Origin: Epiperipatus broadwayi
Lineage: Eukaryota; Onychophora; Udeonychophora; Euonychophora; Peripatidae
NCBI GenBank assembly: GCA_028023455.1
Contig: JAQFVV010000142.1
Location: forward strand, 3,095,740-3,159,739
Direction of reading: 5' to 3'
DNA: 64,000 nucleotides
Shown here: positions 1 to 11,764 of the stretch, piece after piece
Layout: every line of letters begins with the position of its first letter
How positions within the stretch are numbered: the first letter of the stretch is position 1
Translations under genes and position numbers: made by a program
Notes under the pieces: generated by a model
Databases searched by the model: none
Seen by the model: only the letters and a program-made list of their open reading frames with translations
Told to the model about the DNA's origin: nothing

Positions 1-2835
1 TTAGGGATTTTTGCTCATCAGAAAATTCTGTTGTTGACTGATCCAGTTTCTTAGTTATTTTGACTATTTATATTATACTGATATTCTATTTCTTTTAAAT
101 CTAGCATATAAATATAACATAATAAAATTATATCATGGTTCATAAAGATGTTATGCAATGATATCCATTATAATTTATAAAAAAAAAAAATTAGAATCGT
201 TTATTTTATAAAATTTATTTTACGTTTCTCATAATAAGTTTATTCGTTTGCTGATGATTAATTTGTTCATTGAAGCATTTCTCGGCATTGTTTAAAGTTT
301 GAAAGCAAAATAGATTATATAAGTTATTATTATGTCGTCCTTGAATAATGTTTGCTATCTCATATGCAAACAATAAAAAAAATCAATATATGACAATAGA
401 AAGACTTTTATATGTTTGTTTAATTTAAAATTTAAAATTTTAGATTTATATTCAATCCAGAATTGTTTTATGTTTTTTTTATAACTCTATATTTTGATTT
501 AATATTTTTTTTAAAAACTTTTAATATAAATATATACATTTTGTATTTCCTTACATACTTTCATTTTAGTATGAACTTTGTTATAAGATAAACTTAGGTT
601 AGCTTTGTCACTAAATGGTGCATATCTATATTAATTATTTTTAAAAGTTATAAAAAATATTAAATACTTTTATTATTATAAAGCTATCTACATATGTTTA
701 GAATTATTTATCTATCTATTGAAGTTTGTCTTCAAATGGAAGTATAATCTGTAATGCTTTTGAAAGTGTTTTTATTCTGTAGTTGATTTACTTCCAAAAT
801 TTAATTCTTATATAAATACTGCATATGCTTGTGTAATTAATTACATCCATAACAAATCTGAATGCACAAATCTGTTAATCCAAAAAATATTCAACTTTGC
901 ATACATCTATTTTTCACCACTTATAAAAAAAATTTTTTTTAAATATATAAACATCAGTAACCCATTTTATCAATCATTTTGATTTATATATTTTTTTATT
1001 TTAATATTAATTAAAAATAGAAATTGATTTTTGACTTATTCCCAGATGTTTATTTTATTAAATTGTCACAAAGAAATTAATTTTGATTTATAAACATGAT
1101 TTTAATCATAGATTTCCAATTCAAAAATGTTTTATTTATGACAATAAGTCTGTTCAAAGTCATCTGCTTAACAGATAAAAATAGTACTTATTTTGAAAAA
1201 AAAAATTCTTAAAAAACTAAAATTTCTAATTATTTTTGAAATATTTTTTTTCTCTGTCATTTATCTTAGAATTAAATGCTGAAAAAAAAAAATCATGCAA
1301 TTCATCTAAGTTTTTTTAAAAAAATAAAAATCCAATAATGTAATAATTTATCTAAAATTAATGCTTTTATCCTGAATATTTAAAATCTATTCCATCTTCT
1401 ATTCCAAAATTTTATAGTAATGACTGTTATAGAGGGTTCAGAATAATTATGTACAACAATATATAAATATATAGTTAATTTTTGGCCATCTTTTGTAAAG
1501 GGACCAAAGAAATCAAAAGATAAATACATAAAAATGACAGAATTGAATCCTATTAAACAATATAGACAGAAACAATTTAATGGTTATTTGCTGAAATATT
1601 GTGCACCTAAGCTACAACTATTTGCTTCAAATGCAATTCATCTATTTTATTTCACATCCCTCATCTGTATATTATAGTTTTATTACAATATATATAATTT
1701 TAATATCATAGTAATTATGTGTTTAAAAAAATCAGTGGTGATATTAAATATAGTGATTAAATAAGATTGTTTTAAAAATAAATAATATTATCTAATCATC
1801 CATTTATTATAAAAAGTACAAACATTTATTTTAATTTTACATATAAAATATAATAAATGACATTTATTTGCTTATGACAAATATTATGTTTCAGTATTAT
1901 GTTATTACCTTAGTAAATATTATTATGTTTCAATGGACCTCAAAAAAAAAAAAAAACTTTTTGTAAAAAAGATAGTAAGTTTTGATATACATAAACTGTC
2001 TCTTTTTAAAGAAAGATTAAAAACAGATTTGTTTAAATTTAAGACATTTCTAATTTAAAAAAAACAATTTATCTTTGATTTATAAGAATTAAAAGAAAGA
2101 TATTTTTTAAATCTAAAATTACAAAAACAAATGCAACCATGCAAAAAAAAAATTGATCAGACCATGATTTATTAATGATAGATTAAAAAAACTGTGGACT
2201 CATAATTATAGAATATGTATTTTTATGGTTCTGATTTTGGGATCAAAAAAAGTAGGTGATGGATGTGAAAAAGTGATACATGGATAATTTATAGATCAAG
2301 AGTTAATGTAAATATTGTAATGGTACAGAAAAAGAAAAATGGGAGTTGTAATTATTAAACAGATATATCTTAATTACAGTTTGGCTACAGATAGATTGCC
2401 AAATATAATTATCTGAAGAGTGAACTGTGTTGGTAGGAAAATACAACTTTTTATTTTTGGACTATCAAATGTAATAGTATATAAACCAAAAATAGGCAAT
2501 AAATAATATAGATGAACACATCTCTATATACTTAATCATACATATGTGAATGAATGTAATTTACTTATTTTACTCTGTCACCACTTTGGGAAGAATTAAA
2601 AGATACATAGTTTGACATCTCTTTAAGGTCAATTTAAAAATTAATGTGGTGATAATGATTGAATTTCAAGTGAATTTTGTGTCATCAGAGCATCATAAAC
2701 ATTATAAAATAAGTTTATCTTAATATCTATGCAACTTCATTGTATTATCATTGTTTCATTTGATTCTAGACTCATTGAATTTAGATTTTTATCATACCAT
2801 GAGCTCTTCATTCAACATATTGTTTGAATATCGCA
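1..2835. other. A+T-rich intergenic DNA, no gene seen
   Basis: Homopolymer A and T runs and simple A+T-rich DNA. I see no reading frame with protein-like composition, no terminal repeat pair and no RNA gene in this stretch. Confidence 0.6.
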
Positions 2836-3055
2836 TCATCATCATCATTATCAACCATTATCAATCCACTGCAGAATGGTCTCTCCAAGTTTAATCCATC
2901 TTCTCCGATCTTTAGCTTCTTTTTTCCACATCACCTCTGCACACTTTCTTATTTCATCCATCAATCTCACATGTGGTCTTTTTTTTGGGTCTTTTACAAT
3001 CTCTTGGAATCCCGTTTAAAATTTTAATTGTCCATCTATTATCATCTTTTCTAGT
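2836..3055 (-). mobile_element. 3' end of a non-LTR retrotransposon (RTE-like LINE)
   Basis: Read on the minus strand, one frame gives a C-terminal LINE tail ending in KDRRRWIKLGETILQ, preceded by a segment like DEIRKCAEVMW. This resembles the conserved tail of RTE-type ORF2 proteins, where a W..xAxDRxxWxxLGEA motif ends the protein. It is followed at once by a short ATG/ATC triplet repeat, the usual tail of RTE elements. Only about 200 bp remain, so this is a 5'-truncated dead copy. The plus-strand frame through the same bases is its shadow. A similar C-terminal segment lies at the end of the larger LINE near 11.8 kb. Confidence 0.65.
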
Positions 3056-4096
3056 ATATTAATACTACTGATGTAGAATAAAATGAAAAACAAAGAAACA
3101 AAACTTTAATAAGAAATAGTTTAATAAAATGTTAAGTAAAAATATATAATGCAAAATAGAAAAAAAAAATTCCAATCATTAAGGGAAGTTAATAGCAGAT
3201 TGATTAATAAAATTATGTGGTCACATGCCAGCATTCTATCAAGAATCAAAAATATTAATATTGGAAATAAAGTAAAAACCTTTTATTAAATTTCCTAATT
3301 AACTTTCATATTTTCATTTGACATATTTCTATTAAAATATTAAAATACATGTAAAATAGTTATGACTTTCTCAGAGACGGTAAATGTTGACATATAATTT
3401 AAGTACAGTTAGATAATTTATTAATCTATAAATAGGAATAATCATGAGAAAAGAAATAATGAAAGCCTTCAAGAGAAAAAAATCACTCTTCTTTTAATCC
3501 TTTAGTCAATGAGAATTGCAAGCTCCTATTCCTGTACAATATAAATGCTGAAATGCACAAAGGACAAAATGATTATATTAAAAGATTATATAAATTAATA
3601 AGTATTAGTAAAATATAATAAACCTTTTAATATATATATAATTGACAAAAATAAATATACAGATACACTTTAATATATATGCTTTAAATATATATATATA
3701 CTATAACGATCCAGAGAAAGTTAGCTTAACGTAAACTGCACTATAGGGCGCCATCTAGGTATTTGAACCTAGAAAAATGTATAAAGTAGGCAGATACATA
3801 AGTCAAAAAAAAATTTTTTTTTTTTATATTTTAAAGATATCTAGTCGTTAGTGCATTGTCATTAGTTCAGGGAGTAGCAGAGATTTATATTTATAATAAA
3901 TTCTTATCTAAGAATATTTTAAAAAAAGGAATAAAATAAGCCATTGCCAGTAATTAACATACAAATATTTATTTACGCACATATATATAAAATTTAACAT
4001 TTTTATTTTAGTATGTTTATTTTAGATTTTAATTTGATTTTAGAATTTAAATTTACATTTTAATTTTTATAATATGATAAGTTTACATTTTAATTA
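3056..4096. other. Intergenic, one short hairpin
   Basis: Mostly A+T-rich sequence. Around 3746-3775 a G+C-richer patch (GGGCGCCATCTAGG) is followed by the small inverted repeat CTAGGT/ACCTAG. It could be the end of an old repeat, but nothing else supports that. No gene is seen. Confidence 0.4.
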
Positions 4097-4449
4097 AGTT
4101 CGCACAGATGGATTTATGAAAGTTTGTTTTATAATGTTGAGTATAGATCGGTTACGTAGATTACACGGTTAAAAACATTTCAAAATAAACATAACCAATC
4201 AAAATACAAAGTCATTGATAAAGTCAATTGCAGAGGGAAATTTATAAGAACCCAATAGCATTCATCATAAGATGCCGCAAGACACCAATAACTTAAAAGA
4301 CATCCGACATAAATACATCTTAGATACTCACCGTAAGGTATCAGTATTTACCGAATGTCTATATATTTTGATCAAATATGAAAACCAAAAACATAATTAA
4401 CTGGTAACGAACCCATGCAAGCGTCTATACCCAACCTAAATTTAATGCA

Positions 4450-4810
4450 TTTTTATTTAGAGTGTCGATTATGAATAGACTACATAGATTTGCATTTGAA
4501 AAGAAAGTATTCTTTCCCTTATTTAACCTTAGGCCAAAAGTTCGCAGTCAGACCGGCGCCAATCCATCTGATACATTTATGTATTCAATGTAGCATGAAA
4601 ATACGACAACACAAAATACTATACTGTCAGGAATGTACATCCGAACAGTAAGTAGAGTTAGAGAAGACATTGTATCTCCACCAACAGGAATGCTACATCT
4701 ATTGGCGAGTAGAACAATAAACACAAAACTCCATAGGAATGGACTGCGGTCCTTTGCCGACTTACAAACCCATCCATAGGCAAACAGGTGTGTGGCGTAT
4801 ATATGCAATC
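4450..4810 (+). pseudogene. Possible Tc1-like transposase N-terminal fragment
   Basis: A plus-strand frame with one internal stop reads DTFMYSM-stop-HENTTTQN, then about 30 residues on, SRTINTKLHRNGLRS. The second piece resembles the end of the DNA-binding region of Tc1-like transposases (consensus roughly SxxTVxxRLHxxGLRxRRP). After a frameshift near 4770, HRQ and a Trp follow, as in the family. The catalytic DDE region was not found. A minus-strand frame of 86 codons through the same bases (4548-4808) resembles nothing known and is probably a shadow. Confidence is limited because the match is short and was judged by eye. Confidence 0.35.
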
Positions 4811-5349
4811 CTGCCCATAGCAGATCTCATACTATATCTACTAATTACACCAATATATCCAATCCATTGACCCAATTTAACTATGAAACAAATAACCTAA
4901 GATTACCCTCCCCTAATATAACTTTACAAATCTATATAGCCATTCACACCCAACTTAAGTTTAACATTTATATAATTTAATTTATTGCAAAACAAAAATC
5001 ATAAATAAAACTTAAAGAACAAAAAAAAATGGAAATGATTTTACACAAAGGAAATACATCAAATAAAATTATAACTAATTAATAAATAGTTTAGTTTGGT
5101 CAGATAGGAATCTATTTCAATTATTTTAAATATGGAAAGTTTTTAATTTAATGTTCATGAATTATAAAGTTCTTACGATTTTAAACAGTTCATTTTTATC
5201 CGTTGCTTGCCGTTTGAACGTGAATTCCCATGCCGTCTTAAAGAGATTGTTTGAGTTAGCTATTGTTTTTTTATTTATCCGGAGGTCTTTTAGTTTAGCT
5301 GGTCCTTAATGTAGAAAACTATGTCATTTCTTTTTTTTTTAACAAAACT

Positions 5350-5384
5350 GAAGGGATTGAAGAGTGCGTCTTTTCAATCCCTTC
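5350..5384. repeat. Perfect 12-bp stem hairpin
   Basis: GAAGGGATTGAA at 5350-5361 is perfectly complementary to 5373-5384, with an 11-nt loop. The loop contains GTGCG, which can also pair with CGCAC downstream near 5397, so two alternative folds are possible. It lies inside the putative Tc1-like relic. Confidence 0.7.
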
Positions 5385-5785
5385 TCCCACAACTCCGCAC
5401 TAATACATATCACCACTCTTCATAATCACTAATAATTTCCAAACTTTTCCTTTTATATTAATTTTAAGGATTCAATTGACATTACTTCATCGATGATGAT
5501 GATCCTTCCATTGAGATCTGATTTCCTGATGGATTTCTCTTATTTGCTATTAGTTTCTATTGTTTTTCTATCTGACCATTGCTTATACATTTAAATGCCC
5601 AAGGCTAGTTTACATTTGACTAATTAAAACAATCATTTCCATTTTATGATTAATTAATGTGTTTTCCAAAATTAAAGATATGTTTTCATCTCTAAATCTT
5701 TTTAAGTTTTTGCTTTTAAAAATTTTTTTTTTATTTTTAATAAAGTTTTATTTTAATAATAATTTTTTTTCCATCTGTGCGGTTC

Positions 5786-6776
5786 TATATGTATATATAC
5801 GAGTTTAAGATGATTTTTTAATTTTCAATTTTTAATTCTTAAAAAAGAAGTTTTATTGGCGAACTTTTATTTTTTTCATGTTTACTAATAAAAAAATAAT
5901 GTAACATCATATGTGCTCGTTACAAAATATATATATAAGCTTAGAATAACAAAAAATAATAGTAATAATTTTTTTGATTTGGTTAGAAAGACATTTATGT
6001 CAATAGTTCTGATATTTCTTGCAATAATAGGTTTGCATATTATCTTTCAATTCCTAAATATGCATAACTTAGCTCAATAGATATGTACATATTCGAAAAT
6101 GTTCTATTTTCTACTGGCACTTTCTATTCAGATCAGTTACATTTTCGGAGGTATGAATCCATTCCATGGCCTGGTGACAACATGTTGAGAGGGGTACATT
6201 CTTGGATTGGCCAGAAACAGAACATTCAGGATATTTAGCCAAAATTTTAGTATCTACTACTATATATTGCATATTCTTTATGATGGTCATAGAATAATGG
6301 CTCCAACTTTGATATAGTCAAGAATTTTTCTTGACTTTTCTACAACTATTTTGTTTGCCACTAATTTAAATCATAAACATAGAAATCATGGATTAAAAAG
6401 TCACTGATTTCTGTTCGAACGTCAACTAACTTTACTATTTGAATCCAGCCCTTACATGATTTTCACCTTATGTTGCAATGAAGGTTAAACATAAATATCA
6501 TGGTTTAAAATTGTAATTTTTTTAAAATTATCATTTCATTATTTAATTGACTCTTTTTTCCATTTCTATTTTAGACTCAATTTCTAATGGTTCATTTATT
6601 ATTTAGCTAATTTTGTATGAGCTAAGTATTATTTGGATTTACTACACATTATATTAAGTCTCACATTTTTTAATCAATCATTTTTTTTACAGATCTTCAT
6701 TTTTAAAAGCTTATTTAAATTTAGAATATCTGATTGTATGTTGGTATGTTTGTAAAATTTTGTAATCATTTCTATT
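5786..6776. other. Intergenic, one unassigned G+C-richer patch
   Basis: About 6100-6240 is less A+T-rich than its flanks and may be an old repeat, but no reading frame, A/B box or terminal repeat identifies it. The rest is A+T-rich and featureless. Confidence 0.4.
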
Positions 6777-7340
6777 ATTTAAGTTACAATAAAATTTTAA
6801 AATTGAAGTTTAATATATTTAAATTTAATACAATAGGTCCAAATTTAACACATCAATAAGAAATACCAGACTAAGTAATATAGAAGTCTAATGTTGTAGG
6901 TAGGTGAATTGGTTTCTCAGCTAAGGTTCAGAGAGTGGGAAAATATTGTACATTTTGTTAACAAATTTAAAAATTGTTCTTAGAACTTTAATATATTTTA
7001 AGTAACACTTATGAGAAGGTGATATGGAGATTTTTTTCCTTTCTATTTAAAGTTATAATATTTTTAAATTGAGGTTTAATAGATTTAAATACAATAGAAT
7101 ATGGTCAAATTTGATACCTAAGTACTAAATAATATAGGACACTAATATTTTAGGTAGGTGAACTATTTTTTTTAGATATCAAACAGAGGATGAGAAAATA
7201 TTGAATATTTTTATATAAATTTAAAAATTGTTCTTAGAATTTTAATGTTTTAAGTAAGACTCGTTAGAGGGTGGTATAGAGATTATTTTGCTTTTCATTT
7301 AAAGTTATAGTAACATTTTAAAATCAAGGTTGGAATTGTT
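6777..7340 (+). repeat. Diverged tandem repeat, unit about 260 bp
   Basis: Units starting ATTTAA-GTTA at 6777, 7045 and 7298 share ordered blocks: AATTGAAGTTTAAT, a TAGGTAGGTGAA block, AAATTTAAAAATTGTTCTTAGAA and TAAGTAA-ACT. There are two full copies and a partial third, with spacings of 268 and 253 bp. The copies are clearly diverged by substitutions and small indels. No coding content was seen. It could be a short satellite or an internal repeat of an unknown element. Confidence 0.75.
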
Positions 7341-7779
7341 TTAAATAATGGACAAAATTTTCTTGGTTTCATTTAAGTTAAAATAAGAAAGTTAGTTTGC
7401 AATATAGTTTTGCTAACCTTTTTTTCTAAGTAAGAAAAAATGGCAAACAATTTTTAACAAAAGTGTTACTTAATATTTTATTATACTTATATATAATTAT
7501 GTACACATTCTAGTTATGATATAGACATAAGAAGTATAATATTATCTTATTGTAAATATAGCTAGTTATATATATATATATATATATATAAACTATAAAT
7601 GTGAAATCAATTTACAGTAAAATTATGTATATTAAGTGAATTTCATTTACCATACAGTTTTGATAAGCATTTTTTTTAAATAAAAAAATTTCAATCAAAT
7701 CCAAAATGTGCAACACTTTTCATTTAAAATGATATTTTATATTTTGAATCAATTAATTCTTTGAATGCATGACTCATCT

Positions 7780-8060
7780 AAAAATGAGAAGATTTGACAT
7801 CACTCTAAATCGGCTACTTTTTATCCCACGTATACATATAATATGTCATTCGAAAGAAAATCAAAAGTTCTGTAAGATGGTGCCCTCTTCAGATTTATTT
7901 TACAAGTAAAAAATCAATAAAAATGACCATATATGTCAAACAAAACCAAAGCACCGCCTCCTCACCAACTTTTCTTGAATCTTATTGGCTGTCCCACTTC
8001 TGTCAGAAAGGGAAATGGCTGCCAAAAAGTAAAAAGTTACGTTCGTTTTGATTTTTATTA
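7780..8060. other. G+C-richer patch with promoter-like words
   Basis: Around 7950-8030 the sequence becomes less A+T-rich, with ACCGCCTCCTC followed by an inverted CCAAT box (TTATTGGCTG at about 7981-7990) and AAATGGCTGCC. These are promoter-like words, but no downstream reading frame supports a gene. It could equally be the end of an old repeat. Confidence 0.25.
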
Positions 8061-8230
8061 CGAAAATTATAAACGAATGTTTACAACATTTTAAACAATA
8101 TTTGAATTGAATTACAAATTATTATTGATAAAATAATACTAAAAATCAAATTATTTTAGAAAAATAGTTAAGATATTACCAAGAATTATTTATTTATTGC
8201 TACATATTGATCGTAATGTTAAAGTGAAAA

Positions 8231-8258
8231 AAAAAAGATTGCTGACGCAATCTTTTTT
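8231..8258. repeat. Perfect 12-bp hairpin followed by T run
   Basis: AAAAAAGATTGC at 8231-8242 pairs perfectly with 8247-8258 around a TGAC loop. It looks like a bacterial terminator, but in animal DNA this has no such meaning. It is recorded as a short inverted repeat. Confidence 0.75.
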
Positions 8259-8779
8259 GGTTGGTTGAATAGCGGTTACTTTTATTTCACCGCAATTGAA
8301 TATTTTTTAAATTATAAATCAAATTTTATTTTTGAAAAGACTTTCGTTTGTTTCATAATCTGACAATTCAGTAATATACTTTTTACAAACGAAACTAATG
8401 TATTTATATTATTAAAAGTGATCTATTTTAACAATAGATTTTGTTAAAGTTGTGAGTTGGCCAATTACAAGTTTTGATTTTTAACTCATTCAGCCAATTA
8501 AATAATAATCGTTGAAAGGGTTAATAGTTTATTATATTCACATAAGTATATATATATTATTATATATTCATACAAAATATGACTTCATATTGTAATTATT
8601 TTTCATCTGGCAGATAAGGATAATACTACAATAATTTTAAATAGGACTGATTATTATAAAAATACATAATTTATTAAATGATAATATTTATAAGAAAGAA
8701 TATAGAGGTCCTATGACTTACCCTGAAAAGAAAATGAAAGTATTAATTTATTCTAATGATCTTAATTTTAAAATGAAGA

Positions 8780-10215
8780 GCCAGCTTACTTCCAGGTGAA
8801 AATCTTTTTATCCAAAATTATATGGTTTACTAAAATTCCATTAAGACTGTTTGTATATGCAGTTGGTTCACCAACACAGACACTAGCTTATTTTTTGACT
8901 TCTTTTTTATAGCCACATTTAACAGAATCATATGTTATAAGATGTGAATCATTTTCTTGAGCTTATCTGTAATATTAAATTGATTAAGAATGATATTTTG
9001 GTAAGTTTTGATATTGTTTTGCTTTTTACTAGTATATCTGTAAATGAAGCTGTTCAAGTTTTAAAACATATTCAATTACCTAATTTTGCTGTGCTTTTAA
9101 TTGAACACTGTTTACTGAATACATTTTTTGTTTTTGATGGGCATATGTATAAACAGACATCAGGGCTAGCTATGGGTTCACCAATTTCTCCAGCATTAGC
9201 TTTTATATTTATGAAAGATTTGGAAAATAAAAGTTTGACTTCAGTAATTAAAAAACCATCTATATGGCTGAGGTATTTTGATAATATCTTTGTTATTTGG
9301 CCTCATGGTAAGCATGTTCTTGATGACTTTTTTAATTTTTTAAACTCTTTTCACAACAATATCAAATTTACTATGGAAATAGAAAATAATAACCAGTTGA
9401 CCTTTTTAGATGTTTTAATTGAAAGAAAGGAGGATGTAAAAAACCAACACACATTGGGAGGTATCTACATTTTTCTTCTCATCATCATTCTGCTCAATTA
9501 TTTTCAGTGGCAAAGACATTTTTAGATAGAATGAAGTGACTTTCTGATGATAGCCACTTTCTTCAGGATATTTCTGCTAGTAACAAAATGCTTTTTGATA
9601 ATGGTTTTAGTTACAGCATTATTAATAGGATTTTTTCATATAAAAAGAAAAACGATTTTGATACATCAGAAATTAAGACAAATTTGCCATGTATAAAAGG
9701 AGTAACTGATAAAGTTGATAACATTCTAAGGAAAAATAATATTCACACAGTTTACACTACCTTTAAAAAAAATTAATGAAATACTTCCACTTCCTAAAGA
9801 TAAAATTTCTTTGGAGTGTCATGGTGTATATGAAATTTCGTATAGGATCAGTTCACATTCATATATTGCACAGACTAATTGTAGAATAAATGTTAGAAAG
9901 GAAGAACTCATTCTGGCAGTCAGAGAAAAATCCAATTCATCAGCTATTTATTTTCATATAAAATTAACTAATCATGATATCAGTTTTGATAAAACAAATA
10001 TTCTAGTAAAAATTGAACAATATGACCAGAGATTTCTAAGAGTAGCTATAGAAATTTTTAAAAGGCCCAAGAGTTTGAATGAAAAGGTGAATTTAAAAAA
10101 ATAACATTTGGAAGAAGCTATTGGAAGACAAACTAATTTTTAAAACTTCTCAACCAATAGAATTTAAATATGAGGAGAAAGAAAAAGATAAAAATAATGA
10201 TTTTTAAATCTCACA
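8780..10215 (+). pseudogene. Penelope-like element: RT plus GIY-YIG endonuclease, decayed
   Basis: This is the best-preserved PLE here. In order it shows PKLYGLLKFH (8815-8845), the PLRxxV..GSPTQTLAYFL block (8840-8910), DILVSFDIVLLFTSI (about 8992-9036), SGLAMGSPISPALAFI (9157-9205) and RYFDNIFVIW (9271-9300). A thumb segment with TFLDVLIERKED follows. The linker GVTDKVDNILRKNNIHTV matches the PLE connector. The endonuclease starts with GVYEIS (9823-9840) and continues through YIAQTN and SAIYFHIKLTNHDISFD to the basic end. The RT active site is YFDN instead of YxDD, the second endonuclease motif is YIA instead of YIG, and at least three stops or frameshifts (near 8910, 9525 and 9776) break the frame. 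It is therefore a dead copy. The N-terminal part upstream of 8780 is missing or unrecognisable. Confidence 0.9.
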
Positions 10216-10228
10216 TGCATTCCTATGA

Positions 10229-10290
10229 TTTCAGAAAGAGGGCGCTCTGAAGAAGATACTTGTCATTGTACAGAAACATCAGCTATTTAG
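10229..10290 (+). ncRNA. Hammerhead-like remnant at PLE 3' end (weak)
   Basis: Just after the PLE endonuclease, GCTCTGAAGA is followed about 20 nt later by GAAACATCAGC. This is the order of a hammerhead core (CUGANGA, helix II, GAAA, NUH, helix I), with GCT and AGC able to pair as helix I. The core carries CUGAAGA instead of CUGAUGA and helix II is poor. PLE termini are known to carry hammerheads, so the position is right, but this copy would not be expected to cleave. Confidence 0.3.
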
Positions 10291-11764
10291 CTATTTTACT
10301 ACACAAAATATCCTGAAAATAATTATTATATGAAGTAATCATTTATCTGTGAAAATATTAGAATTAACATACTAAATAAATATATACATAAGGGGTATAT
10401 TTATTAACTTATAACAGAAATATCTAGTGATATATATAATCTATAAGTGTCAAGTCGATTAAATGTATAATATAGTTTTACATTTTTATTTACTGTACCA
10501 ATATTAAAAGGTTAAAAAATAATAAAGATAAAATATTTTTTTATACTAAAAGCTTTTTTATTTAGTGTACTAAAAAGAAAAAAAAATATTCAATCACAAT
10601 TGGGTTTTTTTAATTTAACTTGAAATAAAAGCCTGGGAATCCAGAAATTAATTAAATCAATCCCTTGTTATAAAAAGTAAGAGTTGACTTAATTAATTTC
10701 CGATCCTCCATGCGTTTATTTCAAGCTAAATCTAAAAACCTTACTTGTGGCTAAAGAACTTTTTTTTTCTTTTCACTATACTAAATAAAAGCATTTAATA
10801 CAAAAAAATTTTTTTAGCTCTATTATTTCCATATAATTATGACTATAATTATTATGATTTTCAAATAAACATTTATGTTACTTAACTCTATAATATTGTC
10901 ATATATTTTTAAGTTTACTATAATTTAACTTTTTTTTAAATTTATACTTTTTACAAAACAATTAAATATACAATTTTAAATATTACTTTATTTACTTCAA
11001 AGTATTACTCTACTTTGATAATAACATCTTAGAGATTAAAAGAAGAATTTTTTATTTTCTCTCAATTTCTAATTTTTTTTTTTTTTGTAATGAATGTACT
11101 TTAGATTAAATAAAAAAAATATTCAGTTATTTTATCAATTCTTCATATTTAATTATATAACAGGTTTTTGAAAAAAATGTATATCTGTCAGTAAAAAGCT
11201 TTTAAATTACATTTATAAGACAGCATTATTTGCACCATCACAACATATAAATATGTTTGTGTAAGGTCTGATATACACATATTCAAGATTGTGCCTGTAA
11301 CATTTTATAGTTATAACATTTAGATAATTGTCTACTATTGTCTTTAAAGTTGTTCCCTTTCTGAGTTGGTTCATTTCATATCATTTGATATAAGTTCTTT
11401 TGTGTGTGTGTGTGTTTACATTTTTTTACCAATAAAAATAGATTAGCATAAGCTTGCAATTGATTTTCTAAAAAAATATATAAAGCTGGGTCTGGAAAAT
11501 AGATCAAACATCCAAATAGTGATGTTTTTGTTTTGAATTGTTTGTTTCTTAAGTAAAATTTCGTAGACATTTTGCATTCCGAGAAATAAGAATTTTTTTT
11601 AAAAAATGTGTTTCCACATGTACTAAGTGAGGTGAATTAGATTTATCTTGTCATACTATTTTTTGATCTCCTCTTTTTGTTTTATGTCTTAGTCACATTC
11701 AAGGTTTTATGCACTAACTTCTGTATATCTTATAAATAAAACACAATTTATTCTCATTATTTTT
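10291..11764. other. A+T-rich intergenic DNA
   Basis: Long T and A runs, and a (TG)n run at about 11400-11414. No gene, terminal repeat pair or RNA fold was recognised. Confidence 0.55.

Larger units (their letters stand above)
4097..5785. mobile_element. Possible Tc1/mariner-type transposon relic
   Basis: A short inverted pair bounds this stretch: CGCACAGATGGA at 4101-4112 and its complement at 5770-5781. A TA dinucleotide sits at the same distance outside each end (4095-4096 and 5786-5787), as expected for the TA target of Tc1/mariner elements. The enclosed 1.7 kb is richer in CpG than its surroundings and contains a transposase-like reading frame at about 4585-4770. The ends match over only 12 bp, so the assignment is tentative. 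Confidence 0.4.

Noticed and set aside
4548-4808. 86-codon minus-strand frame with hydrophobic stretches
   Set aside because: It overlaps a plus-strand frame with transposase-like words and resembles no protein I know; treated as a shadow.
8231-8258. Hairpin plus T run resembling a bacterial intrinsic terminator
   Set aside because: All other content is animal-like; no adjacent gene exists and the stem is mostly A-T pairs.
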